Below are positions 52,256-61,222 of a stretch of 64,000 bases of DNA, one piece after another; position 1 is the first letter of the stretch; the number at the start of each line of letters is the position of its first letter. The DNA is from PALSA-1353 sp050014015 (GTDB taxonomy: Bacteria; Planctomycetota; Phycisphaerae; Tepidisphaerales; Tepidisphaeraceae), in assembly GCA_050014015.1 (NCBI GenBank), contig JBEKEC010000013.1, positions 1 through 64,000 of the forward strand, in the 5' to 3' direction. The notes under the pieces are model-generated. The model saw only the letters and a program-made list of their open reading frames with translations, was not told the DNA's origin and made no database searches. A program made the translations under genes and the position numbers.

Positions 52256-53116
52256 ATGAATCCATCTTCCGACGTGGTCATCCACACGCCCGAATCGCAT
52301 CAATCGATCCCGCTGAATCCATGGCAAATCGTGCGGCAGCTTTGGCGGCAGCGGCAATTGCTGCGGCAGCTCACCAACCGCGCGGTGCAACAACGGTTTC
52401 GCGGCTCGGCATTGGGATTGCTCTGGGCGATGCTCAATCCGATCTTCATGCTTTTGGTCTACACTTACGTCTTCGGCATCGTCCTGGGGGTGAAGTGGAA
52501 CGGGCAGGGAAGCTCGTTCGTGTTTGCGATGAATCTTTTTTGCGGGCTGATCGTGTATGGCATATTTGCCGAGAGCGTTGGGGCAGCCTCGATTCAGGTC
52601 TTGTCCAATCCGAGTTACGTCAAGAAAATTCTTTTCCCGCTGGAGATTTTGCCGCTGGCGGGGTTGGGGGCGGCGATCACATTCAACCTTTTCTCGCTGG
52701 TGGTTCTGCTGTTCTGCACGCAATTCTTCATGAGTCCGCTCTCGGTGCACGTGATCGCCTTGCCGATCGTGTGGATCCCGCTGTTTTTGTTCACGGCGGG
52801 ACTGTCGTGGATCGTGGGGGCGATGGGAGTTTTCGTGCGCGACATCGGCCAATTGATCCTCATCATTCTGCAAATCGTGTTCTATCTCTGCCCGATCGTG
52901 TATCCGCTGGCCCGGGTGCCGGTCCCGATGCAGCGATGGTATTTGTGGTTGAATCCTCTGGCGGTGTTCGTGGAGGAGACGCGGCAGGTTTTGTTGCAGC
53001 ATCGCTGGCCGCAGTTGGGGTGGCTGCTGCCGAACTACGCGATCTGCCTCCTGGTGTTCATTTTCGGATACTATGTTTTCATGAAGGCCAAGCGAGGATT
53101 TGCGGATGTCATCTAA
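52256..53116 (+). CDS. wzm: Polysaccharide ABC exporter, permease subunit (Wzm type)
   Basis: 286 residues from the ATG at 52256 (AAGGCG upstream). Six membrane segments in the ABC-2 family layout. The amphipathic N-terminal segment RQLWRQRQLLRQLTNRAVQQ then RFRGSALGLLWAMLNPIFM is the hallmark of Wzm/TagG. SNPSYVKKILFPLEILPLAG is the conserved internal motif. It overlaps the ATPase gene by 11 bases. Confidence 0.93.
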   Translation: MNPSSDVVIHTPESHQSIPLNPWQIVRQLWRQRQLLRQLTNRAVQQRFRGSALGLLWAMLNPIFMLLVYTYVFGIVLGVKWNGQGSSFVFAMNLFCGLIVYGIFAESVGAASIQVLSNPSYVKKILFPLEILPLAGLGAAITFNLFSLVVLLFCTQFFMSPLSVHVIALPIVWIPLFLFTAGLSWIVGAMGVFVRDIGQLILIILQIVFYLCPIVYPLARVPVPMQRWYLWLNPLAVFVEETRQVLLQHRWPQLGWLLPNYAICLLVFIFGYYVFMKAKRGFADVI

Positions 53117-54476
53117 CGGCCAACCGGCCCTGGACGAGGGGCTGGTCCTTTCGGTGCGGGGGGTGGGGAAGTGCTACCAGATTTACGCGCATCCGCGGCA
53201 TCGGCTGTTGCAATCGTTCCTCGGGGGCCGGCGGAAGCTGTACCACGAATTTTGGGCACTGCGCGACGTGAGCTTTGACGTGGCTCGCGGGCAGTGCGTG
53301 GGGATAGTCGGGCAGAACGGCGCGGGCAAGAGCACGCTGCTGCAAATCGCCACGGGGATTTTGGCCCCCACGACGGGGATGGTGCTTTCGCGCGGGCGCG
53401 TGGTTTCGATGCTGGAGTTGGGAAGCGGATTCAACCCGGAATTCACGGGGCGGGAGAACGTTTATCTGAACGCGTCGCTGCTCGGGCTGAATCAAGGGGA
53501 AATCGACCAGAAATTCGAGCAGATCGCGGATTTCGCGGACATCGGCCAGTTCATCGAATCCCCGGTGAAGCATTATTCGAGCGGGATGGTGGCGCGGCTG
53601 GCGTTTGCGGTTTACAGTTCGCTCGATCCGCGGCTTTTGATCGTGGATGAAATTTTGTCCGTGGGCGACGCGAAATTCCAGGCGAGGTGTTTTCGCCGGA
53701 TTCGGGAATTGCGGGATGGGGGGACTTCGATTTTGCTGGTGAGCCATTCGTCGGAGCAGATCATCCAGCATTGCGAGCGCGCGGTCCTGCTGCACCAGGG
53801 TCATTGCGTGGCAATCGGTGAACCGCGCCAGGTGATCAACCAATACACCGAGCTGCTGTTCGGGAGCGAGAAGACCGTTCAGAAGGCTCCGGCGCAGCCG
53901 CGCCACGAGGCGGCAGTGGTCGTCGCGCCGCCGGCCGATCTGCCGGATCATCCGTTTTTCCACCAGACCGGCGCCGAAGAAATGTTCGACAAGCGCAACA
54001 CGTACAACCCTTACGAGCATCGGTGGGGAAACGACGAGGCGCATATTCTGGACTATCTGCTGATGGCGGAGGATGGGACGGCGTATCCGGGGACGGTGGG
54101 GATGGATTCGACGGTGACGCTGTATTTGAAGGTCCTGGCTCACCGCGACATCGCTTTGCCGATCTTCGGGCTGAACATCAAGACCAAGGAAGGGCTGCTG
54201 CTTTACGGGAGCAATTCGCTCTTGGCGGCGACGGCGCCGCAGAGGCGGCCGCTGATCGCCGGGCAGATCGAGATCGTTCAGTTCCGCTGGACGGTGCGAT
54301 ACAACGGCGGGGATTATCTTCTGAGCGTGGGATTGGCCAGCGGAGCGAGCCTGGACGACGCGATGCCGCTGGACCGGAGATACGATTCGATCCTGCTGCC
54401 GGTGCTGCCGAGCCGGCGATTCGTCGGGCTGGCGGACATGGAATTGAAGATCGAGCGATTCAGTGCGGGGGCTTGA
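53106..54476 (+). CDS. wzt: Polysaccharide ABC exporter, ATPase with C-terminal glycan-binding domain (Wzt type)
   Basis: 456 residues. ATPase with Walker A GQNGAGKST, signature HYSSGMVARLAFA, Walker B LLIVDEILSVGD and the switch His in LLVSHSS. After a linker, a Wzt-type C-terminal domain (NPYEHRWGNDEAHILDYLLM, FGLNIKTKEGLLLYGSN). In O-antigen systems this domain recognises the modified end of the chain, so the glycan may carry a terminal cap made by the neighbouring kinase/methyltransferase genes. AGGA precedes the ATG at 53106. Confidence 0.93.
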   Translation: MSSNGQPALDEGLVLSVRGVGKCYQIYAHPRHRLLQSFLGGRRKLYHEFWALRDVSFDVARGQCVGIVGQNGAGKSTLLQIATGILAPTTGMVLSRGRVVSMLELGSGFNPEFTGRENVYLNASLLGLNQGEIDQKFEQIADFADIGQFIESPVKHYSSGMVARLAFAVYSSLDPRLLIVDEILSVGDAKFQARCFRRIRELRDGGTSILLVSHSSEQIIQHCERAVLLHQGHCVAIGEPRQVINQYTELLFGSEKTVQKAPAQPRHEAAVVVAPPADLPDHPFFHQTGAEEMFDKRNTYNPYEHRWGNDEAHILDYLLMAEDGTAYPGTVGMDSTVTLYLKVLAHRDIALPIFGLNIKTKEGLLLYGSNSLLAATAPQRRPLIAGQIEIVQFRWTVRYNGGDYLLSVGLASGASLDDAMPLDRRYDSILLPVLPSRRFVGLADMELKIERFSAGA

Positions 54477-54522
54477 AGCAAAAGCGCATGGCGCTGGCTG
54501 CGACCGCAACCCAAAGAAGTTC

Positions 54523-54704
54523 ACCGCGAAGACGCGAAGGACGCGAAGTTGCGCGAAGAAGAAAACAAGATTTGATTTCAACTTCGCGGCACTTCGCGTC
54601 CTTCGTTGATATCCCGTAATTTCTTTTCTCCACGCCAAGAATTTCCGAGATCACGCGGCCTCGCTCCGCTTCGCGCAACTTCGCGTCCTTCGCGTCTTCG
54701 CGGT
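54523..54704. repeat. 36-bp perfect inverted repeat (CGCGAAG type)
   Basis: 54523-54558 and 54669-54704 are exact reverse complements built from GACGCGAAG units. A third partial copy lies in the middle (about 54576-54606). The structure lies between the ends of two convergent genes. It has the same plan as the 49.6-kb element but a different unit sequence. Confidence 0.85.
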
Positions 54705-54768
54705 AATATTTTTTGGTTGCGGCCATGCCGCGCCGGGTGTCCTTCGCGGTAAATAATCTGGATTGGCA

Positions 54769-56811
54769 TCAGCCCGGTTTTCGGGCGACGAACTGGACGG
54801 AGATGCATTTGCGGAAGGGGAATTTTTCGCTGGGCTGCGAGCCACGCCATTGGTTGTGGCCTTGCGGGCCGAGGAAGAACGTGTCCAGGTCCTGCATGGC
54901 GGCGGCGAAGAGGTCGTGAATTGAACGCAGACATCGGTCCCAATCGGCATCCGCGCCGGCAAGGCGGTTCTGGAATTGCTGGATTCGGGCCATCTGCTCG
55001 AGGTGGAATTCGGCGCCGTCGCCCTGCAAGACGGCGTCGGCGCAATGGAGCGACAGGCCGCCCGGTTTCAGCGCCGCGTCGATGCCGGCGAACGCTTTTT
55101 CCAAATCCGCCGCCGGGAGGTGTCCCAGGACGGAGATCGAATAAACGGCGTCGAGCTGGCCGCGCATCGGCGTGGAGGCGAAGCCTTCCACGGTGGAGGC
55201 AAAGCCTTCCACGTCGGCAACGGATTGGTCGAAACGGGAGCGGATGATCCTCAGGTTGGGATATGCCTTGACGTATCGCCCGTAATCCGTTGGACCGTGG
55301 CCGGAGCCATCGTACGGATCGCAGACGACGACGTTCCACCCAAGCGACTGCAAGAGGGAAGCGACCAGCGGTTCGCCGGCGCCGATTTCGAGGATCGTCC
55401 CGCCGGGCTTGAGCTGGCCGATCAGGGCCTTGGCGGTCCAGGGGCGCTGAACGTCCTTGAGATCGTTCATGGTGCAGAGGAACTTCAAATTGTCCGCGCT
55501 ATCGCAATAGTCGCGGACGGTCGCATAGGAAAGGGGCGGAAACTTGATTTGGGCGTACCGATTGAACAGGTTGGAAGCGACCCCGATCGTTGGTTCGGAG
55601 AGATCGACGGTCGTGAAGGCGAAGCCTTCCACGGGACGCTGATCCAAGACGCGGCGATAGAGCGCCAGGACTTTGGCGGCGGTCGCGGGCCAACTGAGAT
55701 TCGTCTCGAAAAACCGGCGCGCGCCGTTGGAGAGCGTACGGCGAAGCTCTTCGTCCTGAACGATCGCCTTGACGGCGTCGGCGATGGCGGGGCCGTTGGC
55801 CTCGTCCAGGACGTAGGCGTCCTCGCCGTGGCGCGTGACCAGGCCGATATTGGTGCGCGGGAGGACGACGGGTCGGGCGAGGGCAAAGAAGTCCGGCACC
55901 TTGGAGGGAAAGCGATATTGATTGAAGACGTCGCATAAACCGGGCTGTACGAAAAGGTCGGCCTGGGAAAGAAGCTGGGCAAGGCGTGCGCGGTCGGGGA
56001 CGAATCCGATGGTGCGGGTATGCTCGGCGACCCAGCGGCGATAAAGCGGGTCCACGTCGATGTGGTCCCGCCCCATCCGAAGCAGGGTTGTGGGCCAGCC
56101 CTCGCGGTTCAGGAGCGCGACGGCGAGGTGGAGGCTGCGGACCTCGCGGAAATTGGCCTGGTGGACGTTGCCGTGATACGCCAGCACGGTGTGATCCGGT
56201 TTGATCCCCAGTTCCTTTCGCAGCGCCGGGTCGATCGGGCGGGGATGAAAGTTCCGCTCGTCGGTGGAGGGCCAGGTCAGCTCGACCGGCTTGTTGCGCG
56301 GAATAATGTCGCGAAGCGCGTCGATGATCACGGTCAGCCCATCCGCGGATGCGAGAAATTTTCTCCAGTGCAGCGGATGGGACAGATGGCTGGGAAAGCC
56401 GGTAATTCTTTGTCCGCTTGCGTATTCGTCGAGCGAATCGCGCAGTTGGGAGCGTGCGATCAGGTCTTCGTTGTCCTCCATGTGGATGATGGTGGCGAAG
56501 CGTCGCGTGGAAGGCTTGGCCTCCAGTCCGTTCCGTAGGCGCTCGCAGAACCGGCGATTGACCTCGCGCGGCGTCCAGAAATGCGCCACGTCGATTCCCT
56601 GGCCGTTGTCGAACCCAATCTCCCCGGCCAGCACCTGCTCGAACGTGGCGATTCGATAGGGGACTGAGCCGAGCAGTTCCGCCTGGGTGGGATTTGAGGG
56701 CACGGCGACGAGGCAACTGCAACCCAGGGCGGTCAATTCGCGGGCGATGCCGTCAACGTGATTGGCGCTGTTGCAGGCGAAATTCTGATAAAGGGCGAAC
56801 AGGACGTTCAC
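54769..56811 (-). CDS. Glycosyltransferase - methyltransferase fusion
   Basis: 680 residues, GTG start at 56811 with GGAGGA upstream; it overlaps the previous gene's stop (GTGA). The first 400 residues are a GT-B-type glycosyltransferase: FALYQNFACNSANHVDGIAR, GYHG-type AYHGNVHQANFREVRSLHL, FVPDRARLAQLLSQADLFVQ, DVFNQYRFPSKVPDFFALAR. The C-terminal 230 residues are a class I SAM methyltransferase (TILEIGAGEPLVASLLQSLG, VVCDPYDG). Four copies of a 20-bp palindrome lie in the coding region, encoding VEGFASTVEGFAST, VEGFAFT and LEAKPST. Confidence 0.8.
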   Translation of the reverse strand: MNVLFALYQNFACNSANHVDGIARELTALGCSCLVAVPSNPTQAELLGSVPYRIATFEQVLAGEIGFDNGQGIDVAHFWTPREVNRRFCERLRNGLEAKPSTRRFATIIHMEDNEDLIARSQLRDSLDEYASGQRITGFPSHLSHPLHWRKFLASADGLTVIIDALRDIIPRNKPVELTWPSTDERNFHPRPIDPALRKELGIKPDHTVLAYHGNVHQANFREVRSLHLAVALLNREGWPTTLLRMGRDHIDVDPLYRRWVAEHTRTIGFVPDRARLAQLLSQADLFVQPGLCDVFNQYRFPSKVPDFFALARPVVLPRTNIGLVTRHGEDAYVLDEANGPAIADAVKAIVQDEELRRTLSNGARRFFETNLSWPATAAKVLALYRRVLDQRPVEGFAFTTVDLSEPTIGVASNLFNRYAQIKFPPLSYATVRDYCDSADNLKFLCTMNDLKDVQRPWTAKALIGQLKPGGTILEIGAGEPLVASLLQSLGWNVVVCDPYDGSGHGPTDYGRYVKAYPNLRIIRSRFDQSVADVEGFASTVEGFASTPMRGQLDAVYSISVLGHLPAADLEKAFAGIDAALKPGGLSLHCADAVLQGDGAEFHLEQMARIQQFQNRLAGADADWDRCLRSIHDLFAAAMQDLDTFFLGPQGHNQWRGSQPSEKFPFRKCISVQFVARKPG
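55172..55212. repeat. Tandem pair of a 20-bp coding palindrome
   Basis: GTGGAGGCGAAGCCTTCCAC (55172-55191) and GTGGAGGCAAAGCCTTCCAC (55193-55212), one base apart. On the coding strand they add VEGFASTVEGFAST within the methyltransferase domain without breaking the frame. Confidence 0.9.
55613..55632. repeat. 20-bp coding palindrome, copy 3
   Basis: GTGAAGGCGAAGCCTTCCAC, one change from the consensus. It encodes VEGFAFT on the minus strand, between the glycosyltransferase and methyltransferase domains. Confidence 0.85.
56507..56526. repeat. 20-bp coding palindrome, copy 4 (opposite orientation)
   Basis: GTGGAAGGCTTGGCCTCCAG, two changes from the consensus. It is read in a different phase as LEAKPST in the glycosyltransferase N-terminal domain. 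Confidence 0.7.
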
Positions 56812-59800
56812 GGGCGGATTCCTCCAAGGCCGACGCGATAATCGGTGGAGTCGCGGTCGAAATTCCGGCTGTAGTAGGCGTCGCCCTGGTCGATCACGGA
56901 TTCCCAGCGGTCCAGGAGCAGGACGCGGTCGGTGAAGTCGTACTTGAGTCCGCGGCTGCGGGACTCGTAATGGACCAGGCGAGCGGAGGCGACGCAGAGA
57001 TTGCGCCACCCGCGGCTTCGCAGGCGCAGGCAGAAATCCAGATCGTCGTAATGGCGATGAAAACGCTCGCACAGGCCACCGACGAGCATGAATTTTCGTC
57101 GGCTGATCATGGCGGCGGCGGCGGTGACGGCGGTGACTTCGCGTGTGCAGGCGAGGGACCCCATATAACCGTCGCCGTCGGCGGGGAACCCGCGCATGAC
57201 GTGGTCGGCGGTTCCGCGCGGGCCGAGGATGATGCCGGCATGCTGCACGGTGCCGTCGGCATAAGTCAGAAGAGCGCCGGCCATTCCGACATCTTCCTCC
57301 TGTGCATAGAGCAGGAGGTGCTGGAGCCAATCCGCCTGGATGATTTCGGTGTCGTTATTCAGAAGCATCAGAAAGTCGCCGGTGGCCTGCGCGGCGAGGG
57401 TGTTCATGAACTGTGCGAAATGGAACCCGCCGGGCAGGGGAACCCTCTTGATGGGAAACATATCGAGGATCTTCAGCGCCCGCGGATCGCTGGTATCGTT
57501 GTCGCCGACCAGCACCTCGAAGTTGGGATAACTGGTGAGGCGATAGAGGGTCTTGAGACATCGGCCAATGAGTTCCGGATGGTCGCGTGTGGGAACGAGG
57601 ATGGAAATTTTGGGGTAATTGGATCGGGGCTTGGGAACGATCTGGACGCGGTGGGGTCGGCCGTGGTGGAAGGCTTCGCCTCCACTGCGGCAAGCGGCGG
57701 CGGCAACGCCCAGACGATCCAGATGCGCCTGTACAGCCGCCTCCTGGAGGCGTTCGATGCCGTTCTTGGCGGAAGAGTCGGCGGCGATGCTGCCGGGAAT
57801 CGCCCGCCAGTGGTACAGAATCCGGGGTACGTGCTCGATGCGGCAGTTGCGTTCGGAAAGGCGCAGGGCAAGCTCGAAATCCTGGACGCCGTCAAACCGG
57901 CTGTCGCATCCACCGATCTGCTGAAGGAGGCTGCGCCGCACGACCATGAGATGCCCCAGATACATCACCCCCCGCAAATACGCCGGAGACCAGTCGGGCT
58001 TGAAAAATGGTTCCCAGCGATTCTGCTCGGCGTCGATCTTGTCCTGATCGGTATAGAGAACCTCGCAATCGGGCTTGCGATTGATGGTCGCCACGATCTG
58101 ATAGAGGGCATCGGGTGAAAGCTCATCGTCGTGGTCGAGCAAGGCGATCCACTCGCCGGCGGCCATGGCGATTCCGTCATTGGTGGAGGCGGAAATGTTT
58201 CCGTTGCGCTCGCGAACGCGGAGCTTGATGCGTTTGTCCTTGGCCAGGTCCTGAAGGAATTGCGTGAGCCTGCGATTGTCCGAAGCGTCGTCGACGATGC
58301 ACAGTTCCCATTTGCCGTAGATTTGCCGCCGGACCGATTCCACGGCCTTGGACAACAAATCCACGTCCGTCCTGTAGACGGGCAGGACGACGGAAATCAG
58401 CGGTTGAAGGGCAAAGTTGTCGCACGCTTTGGCATATTGGGCGGACTGACGATTGAGGCGGCGCTCCTCCATTTCCACGTATTGCCGGTAACTGACGTGG
58501 GCGCTGCGGCGCAAGTCGGGGAAATAGGTGGTTCGCCAAATCAACCGGCTTATCGGGATCCATCGTTCATTGACAAGAACTTCGAGGAATACAAGGTTGA
58601 AACCGCATTGGACGGTGCACTGCACGGCAAACCCGACCTTGGCGTTGGGAACCTGGCCGCCATGGGCGCTCTTGACGTCGTGGCGTTCGCTGCCGTAGAG
58701 GCCGGCGCAAATTTGGCCGTTGACGATGGCGCGGACGGCGGAGATGGGAGCGGAGGACGTGGAATAACACCAGCCCTGGATGAGGGTGCTCTCGTTGGGC
58801 ATGGTCCATTCGCCGGGAGTGTCGATCCAGTATTTGACGCCCCGTTTGACGATGTTTGTCCAGTGGCAGGAGCAGCGGATCCTGCCCTGAATCACGTCCT
58901 CGCTGAGAGTTTCAATGCCCGAGCGCATGGAAGCGATTTTGACAACTCCGGTTTCGATCCGATTTTTCAAGCTCCAGAGAGTCCGCTGCGCGACGTCGGC
59001 GGCGCGGTGAAGCCGCCATGCGCGGCTGACGTGGGGAACCTGCGCGGCCGGACGAAACGCCGCGGCGCCGGTTGCGGCCCCGGCCGACTGGCTTCTCGAT
59101 GCGCGCCTTGCCGAAGCGCCCGAACAGACTTGGCGGACCAATTGCTGGATCTGAGGATCGTATCGCTCGACCCAGTATCGGTAATGCGATCCCGCGGCGA
59201 TGGTGCGCTGAAGATGCTCTTCCAGGAGCAAAAACAGAAGACGCGTGCGTGGATCCTGGCGGGAGGCTCCCTCGGTGGGCCAGAATGGAATCTGCCATTC
59301 GGTGTAGAATTCGATGCGCAACACGTCCATCCCCAGCATGCCGGTTTTGCACGCCAGGTCGAAATCAACGAGAAACGGCTGTCCTTCGCTGAGGAGGATG
59401 TTGCGGGGCAAAAAGTCGCGTGAAGTCCAAACCGGCGCGTGCCACATCGGGGGCTGGCAGGCGAAAATCTGCTCACGGAAGCTGGCCTTTTGCGGCTTGC
59501 TCATGCGGGAGCCTTCGATCGCGTTCAGGATGCGCTTCTCATCGACCTTGGGATCGGGCGGACCAAGGGAATTGGAATAGATCTCCTGAAGGATTCTGGC
59601 GACGAGTTTTTCGGCATCGGCGCGTTTCAGGACGCGCCGGCGAATGGCGTCATCAAGGCGCATGCCGGCGAGCACGAATTGTTCCACGATAAACCAGTTC
59701 CGATCGTCCTGGGTGGAACTGAGGACTTGGGGCACCTGCACGGAGGTGAGGGCGCGGTAAGCCTTTTGCGTGGCGAGGATGGCGTGGGTGTCGTAGGGTC

Positions 59801-59975
59801 CGGCGAGGGGCAATCGCTTGACGCAGCAGAGCGGTTTGTTGGCGCGTTTGACGATGAACCGCATGCCGCGCGACTCGGCATTGCGGTCGCCGGCATGGAC
59901 CGACATCGCCAGGTCCCGCCCATCGGGCAGTTGCCATGCGCCGCGCAACACTTCGATAATGCCCAGACGGTTCAC
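56808..59975 (-). CDS. Sugar-kinase-like / tandem GT2 glycosyltransferase fusion
   Basis: 1055 residues, GTG start overlapping the methyltransferase stop by 4 bases. Residues about 1-290 resemble LPS/aminoglycoside-type kinases: VKRANKPLCCVKRLPLAG, WTSRDFLPRNILL as catalytic loop (Asp kept), FLVDFDLA as the metal-binding DFD. A basic linker and a middle beta domain follow. From about residue 530 come two GT2 domains: LISVVLPVYRTDVDLLSKAV, IALLDHDDELSPDALY, and ISILVPTRDHPELIGRCLKT, FLMLLNNDTEIIQ. Palindrome copy 5 encodes GGEAFHH between the GT2 domains. Probably adds and phosphorylates sugars of a surface glycan. Confidence 0.85.
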   Translation of the reverse strand: MNRLGIIEVLRGAWQLPDGRDLAMSVHAGDRNAESRGMRFIVKRANKPLCCVKRLPLAGPYDTHAILATQKAYRALTSVQVPQVLSSTQDDRNWFIVEQFVLAGMRLDDAIRRRVLKRADAEKLVARILQEIYSNSLGPPDPKVDEKRILNAIEGSRMSKPQKASFREQIFACQPPMWHAPVWTSRDFLPRNILLSEGQPFLVDFDLACKTGMLGMDVLRIEFYTEWQIPFWPTEGASRQDPRTRLLFLLLEEHLQRTIAAGSHYRYWVERYDPQIQQLVRQVCSGASARRASRSQSAGAATGAAAFRPAAQVPHVSRAWRLHRAADVAQRTLWSLKNRIETGVVKIASMRSGIETLSEDVIQGRIRCSCHWTNIVKRGVKYWIDTPGEWTMPNESTLIQGWCYSTSSAPISAVRAIVNGQICAGLYGSERHDVKSAHGGQVPNAKVGFAVQCTVQCGFNLVFLEVLVNERWIPISRLIWRTTYFPDLRRSAHVSYRQYVEMEERRLNRQSAQYAKACDNFALQPLISVVLPVYRTDVDLLSKAVESVRRQIYGKWELCIVDDASDNRRLTQFLQDLAKDKRIKLRVRERNGNISASTNDGIAMAAGEWIALLDHDDELSPDALYQIVATINRKPDCEVLYTDQDKIDAEQNRWEPFFKPDWSPAYLRGVMYLGHLMVVRRSLLQQIGGCDSRFDGVQDFELALRLSERNCRIEHVPRILYHWRAIPGSIAADSSAKNGIERLQEAAVQAHLDRLGVAAAACRSGGEAFHHGRPHRVQIVPKPRSNYPKISILVPTRDHPELIGRCLKTLYRLTSYPNFEVLVGDNDTSDPRALKILDMFPIKRVPLPGGFHFAQFMNTLAAQATGDFLMLLNNDTEIIQADWLQHLLLYAQEEDVGMAGALLTYADGTVQHAGIILGPRGTADHVMRGFPADGDGYMGSLACTREVTAVTAAAAMISRRKFMLVGGLCERFHRHYDDLDFCLRLRSRGWRNLCVASARLVHYESRSRGLKYDFTDRVLLLDRWESVIDQGDAYYSRNFDRDSTDYRVGLGGIRP
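57666..57685. repeat. 20-bp coding palindrome, copy 5
   Basis: GTGGAAGGCTTCGCCTCCAC, exact reverse complement of the copy at 55172-55191. On the minus strand it is read in the third phase as SGGEAFHH, in the linker between two GT2 domains. Confidence 0.88.
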
Positions 59976-61027
59976 GGTTTCACCAACATCATGGCATAGG
60001 ACGGGCAGAACGAATGGCCGATTCCGTTGTCGGCAAGCTGCCTGTATGCCGAGCGGATGGCATCCTGATCCTCAATCGGCTCTCCCTGGTCACCGTGATG
60101 TTCGGTCCAATCCATCTCCCATTGCAGAAGAAACTGGTTGACGTCTTCCAGGGGCACGAGGTGTCGGGGCAGCTTGTAATCGGGAAAGCATCCGTAGACG
60201 GACTGGACGCGCAGGCCGGCCTCCTCCACCAAGCGCGTGAGCTGCGTCAGACCCCAGGTCTTGGTCGGGGTGCGATCGCCGCCGGCGGCGCGGATCACCG
60301 TTTCCGCCTCCTCCTCGCTACGAAAGCTGAAAAAGGGCAAACTGGTGTGATCGTCGCGGGCGCCCATCAGGTATTTCAATCCGACGCTGTTCTCAATGCC
60401 GACGTAAATCAGACCCCCGCTCTTGAGCGCGCGGGCGGCACAGCGCAGGGCGGCAACCTGGCACTGGCGAATCGTCCGTCCAACCCCCCTGCCCGTTCCC
60501 ACCCATTCGAGCGCGCCGTTGAACAACGCGATGTCAAAGGTCCCCGGGCGAAACGGAAACGTCAGCACGTTCCCCTTGGCCAGGGCAATGTCGGCGCCTT
60601 CCTGCCCGGAGATGTAGCGTAACACCCGCAGCCGCTCGAGCGTCAGGTCCAGCGCAACCACCCGGCAACCGCCCAGAGACATGGGAATGCTCAGTTGGCC
60701 CCATCCCGATCCGACGTCCAGGCAACAACTGCCCACGTGAAAATCCAGCAGTTCCATCGGCATGGCGCGGCTGGGATCGGTGACGATCCGATACAACCAA
60801 GAGTTCTGCTGCTCGTAAAGGTCCTTCAAAACCTGCCGCCACGGCTGCGACGCCAGACGCGACAACAAGGTCTTGGTCTGCTCGGCGGGAATGTCGGAGT
60901 AGGTGCCGGCGCTTTGGCTATCGACAACGATCCCTTCCTTGGTCGTGGTCACCGAATCAAGATGCGAGGGATCGACGAACCAGAGTTCGGAGGAATCGGC
61001 GGATGTTTCCATTCGATCGACTAACAT
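59972..61027 (-). CDS. SAM-dependent methyltransferase
   Basis: 351 residues. Class I methyltransferase: CCLDVGSGWGQLSIPMSLGG (motif I), VVALDLTLERLR (acidic loop), FDIALFNGALEWVG (motif IV), ALKSGGLIYVGIEN (motif VI). It is the first gene of the leftward three-gene operon with 4-base overlaps to the kinase/GT protein. Likely modifies the same glycan, perhaps as a chain-terminating methylase. Confidence 0.88.
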   Translation of the reverse strand: MLVDRMETSADSSELWFVDPSHLDSVTTTKEGIVVDSQSAGTYSDIPAEQTKTLLSRLASQPWRQVLKDLYEQQNSWLYRIVTDPSRAMPMELLDFHVGSCCLDVGSGWGQLSIPMSLGGCRVVALDLTLERLRVLRYISGQEGADIALAKGNVLTFPFRPGTFDIALFNGALEWVGTGRGVGRTIRQCQVAALRCAARALKSGGLIYVGIENSVGLKYLMGARDDHTSLPFFSFRSEEEAETVIRAAGGDRTPTKTWGLTQLTRLVEEAGLRVQSVYGCFPDYKLPRHLVPLEDVNQFLLQWEMDWTEHHGDQGEPIEDQDAIRSAYRQLADNGIGHSFCPSYAMMLVKP

Positions 61028-61222
61028 TGCCTTGCCCCCGCCGCGTCACAATACCTGCACCGAGGTTGCCGTTGATCGTGCCGTGACGTCGATTTACCTG
61101 GAATCAATGGCCAGATGCATGTTAGTGCTCAGGCCGCCGACCGGCAAGGAGACCGATGGATGATGCCGATTGGCAATTAGCCACATGTACTCTTTTGCCG
61201 AAGGCTTTTAAGATGTATATCC

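Noticed and set aside
53109..54638. 509-codon minus-strand ORF opposite the Wzt gene
   Set aside because: Shadow of a high-GC gene; Arg/Gln/Pro/His-rich composition and no family, while the plus strand has full ABC ATPase motifs.
56812..57330. N-terminal extension of the GT/methyltransferase frame
   Set aside because: It is antiphase to the end of the GT2 fusion. The GTG at 56811 has GGAGGA upstream and a GTGA coupling overlap.
56694..59423. Two long plus-strand ORFs (474 and 430 codons) opposite the glycosyltransferase fusion
   Set aside because: They are antisense to strong GT2 and kinase motifs and have Gly/Val/Asp shadow composition. They were useful only for spotting the palindromes.
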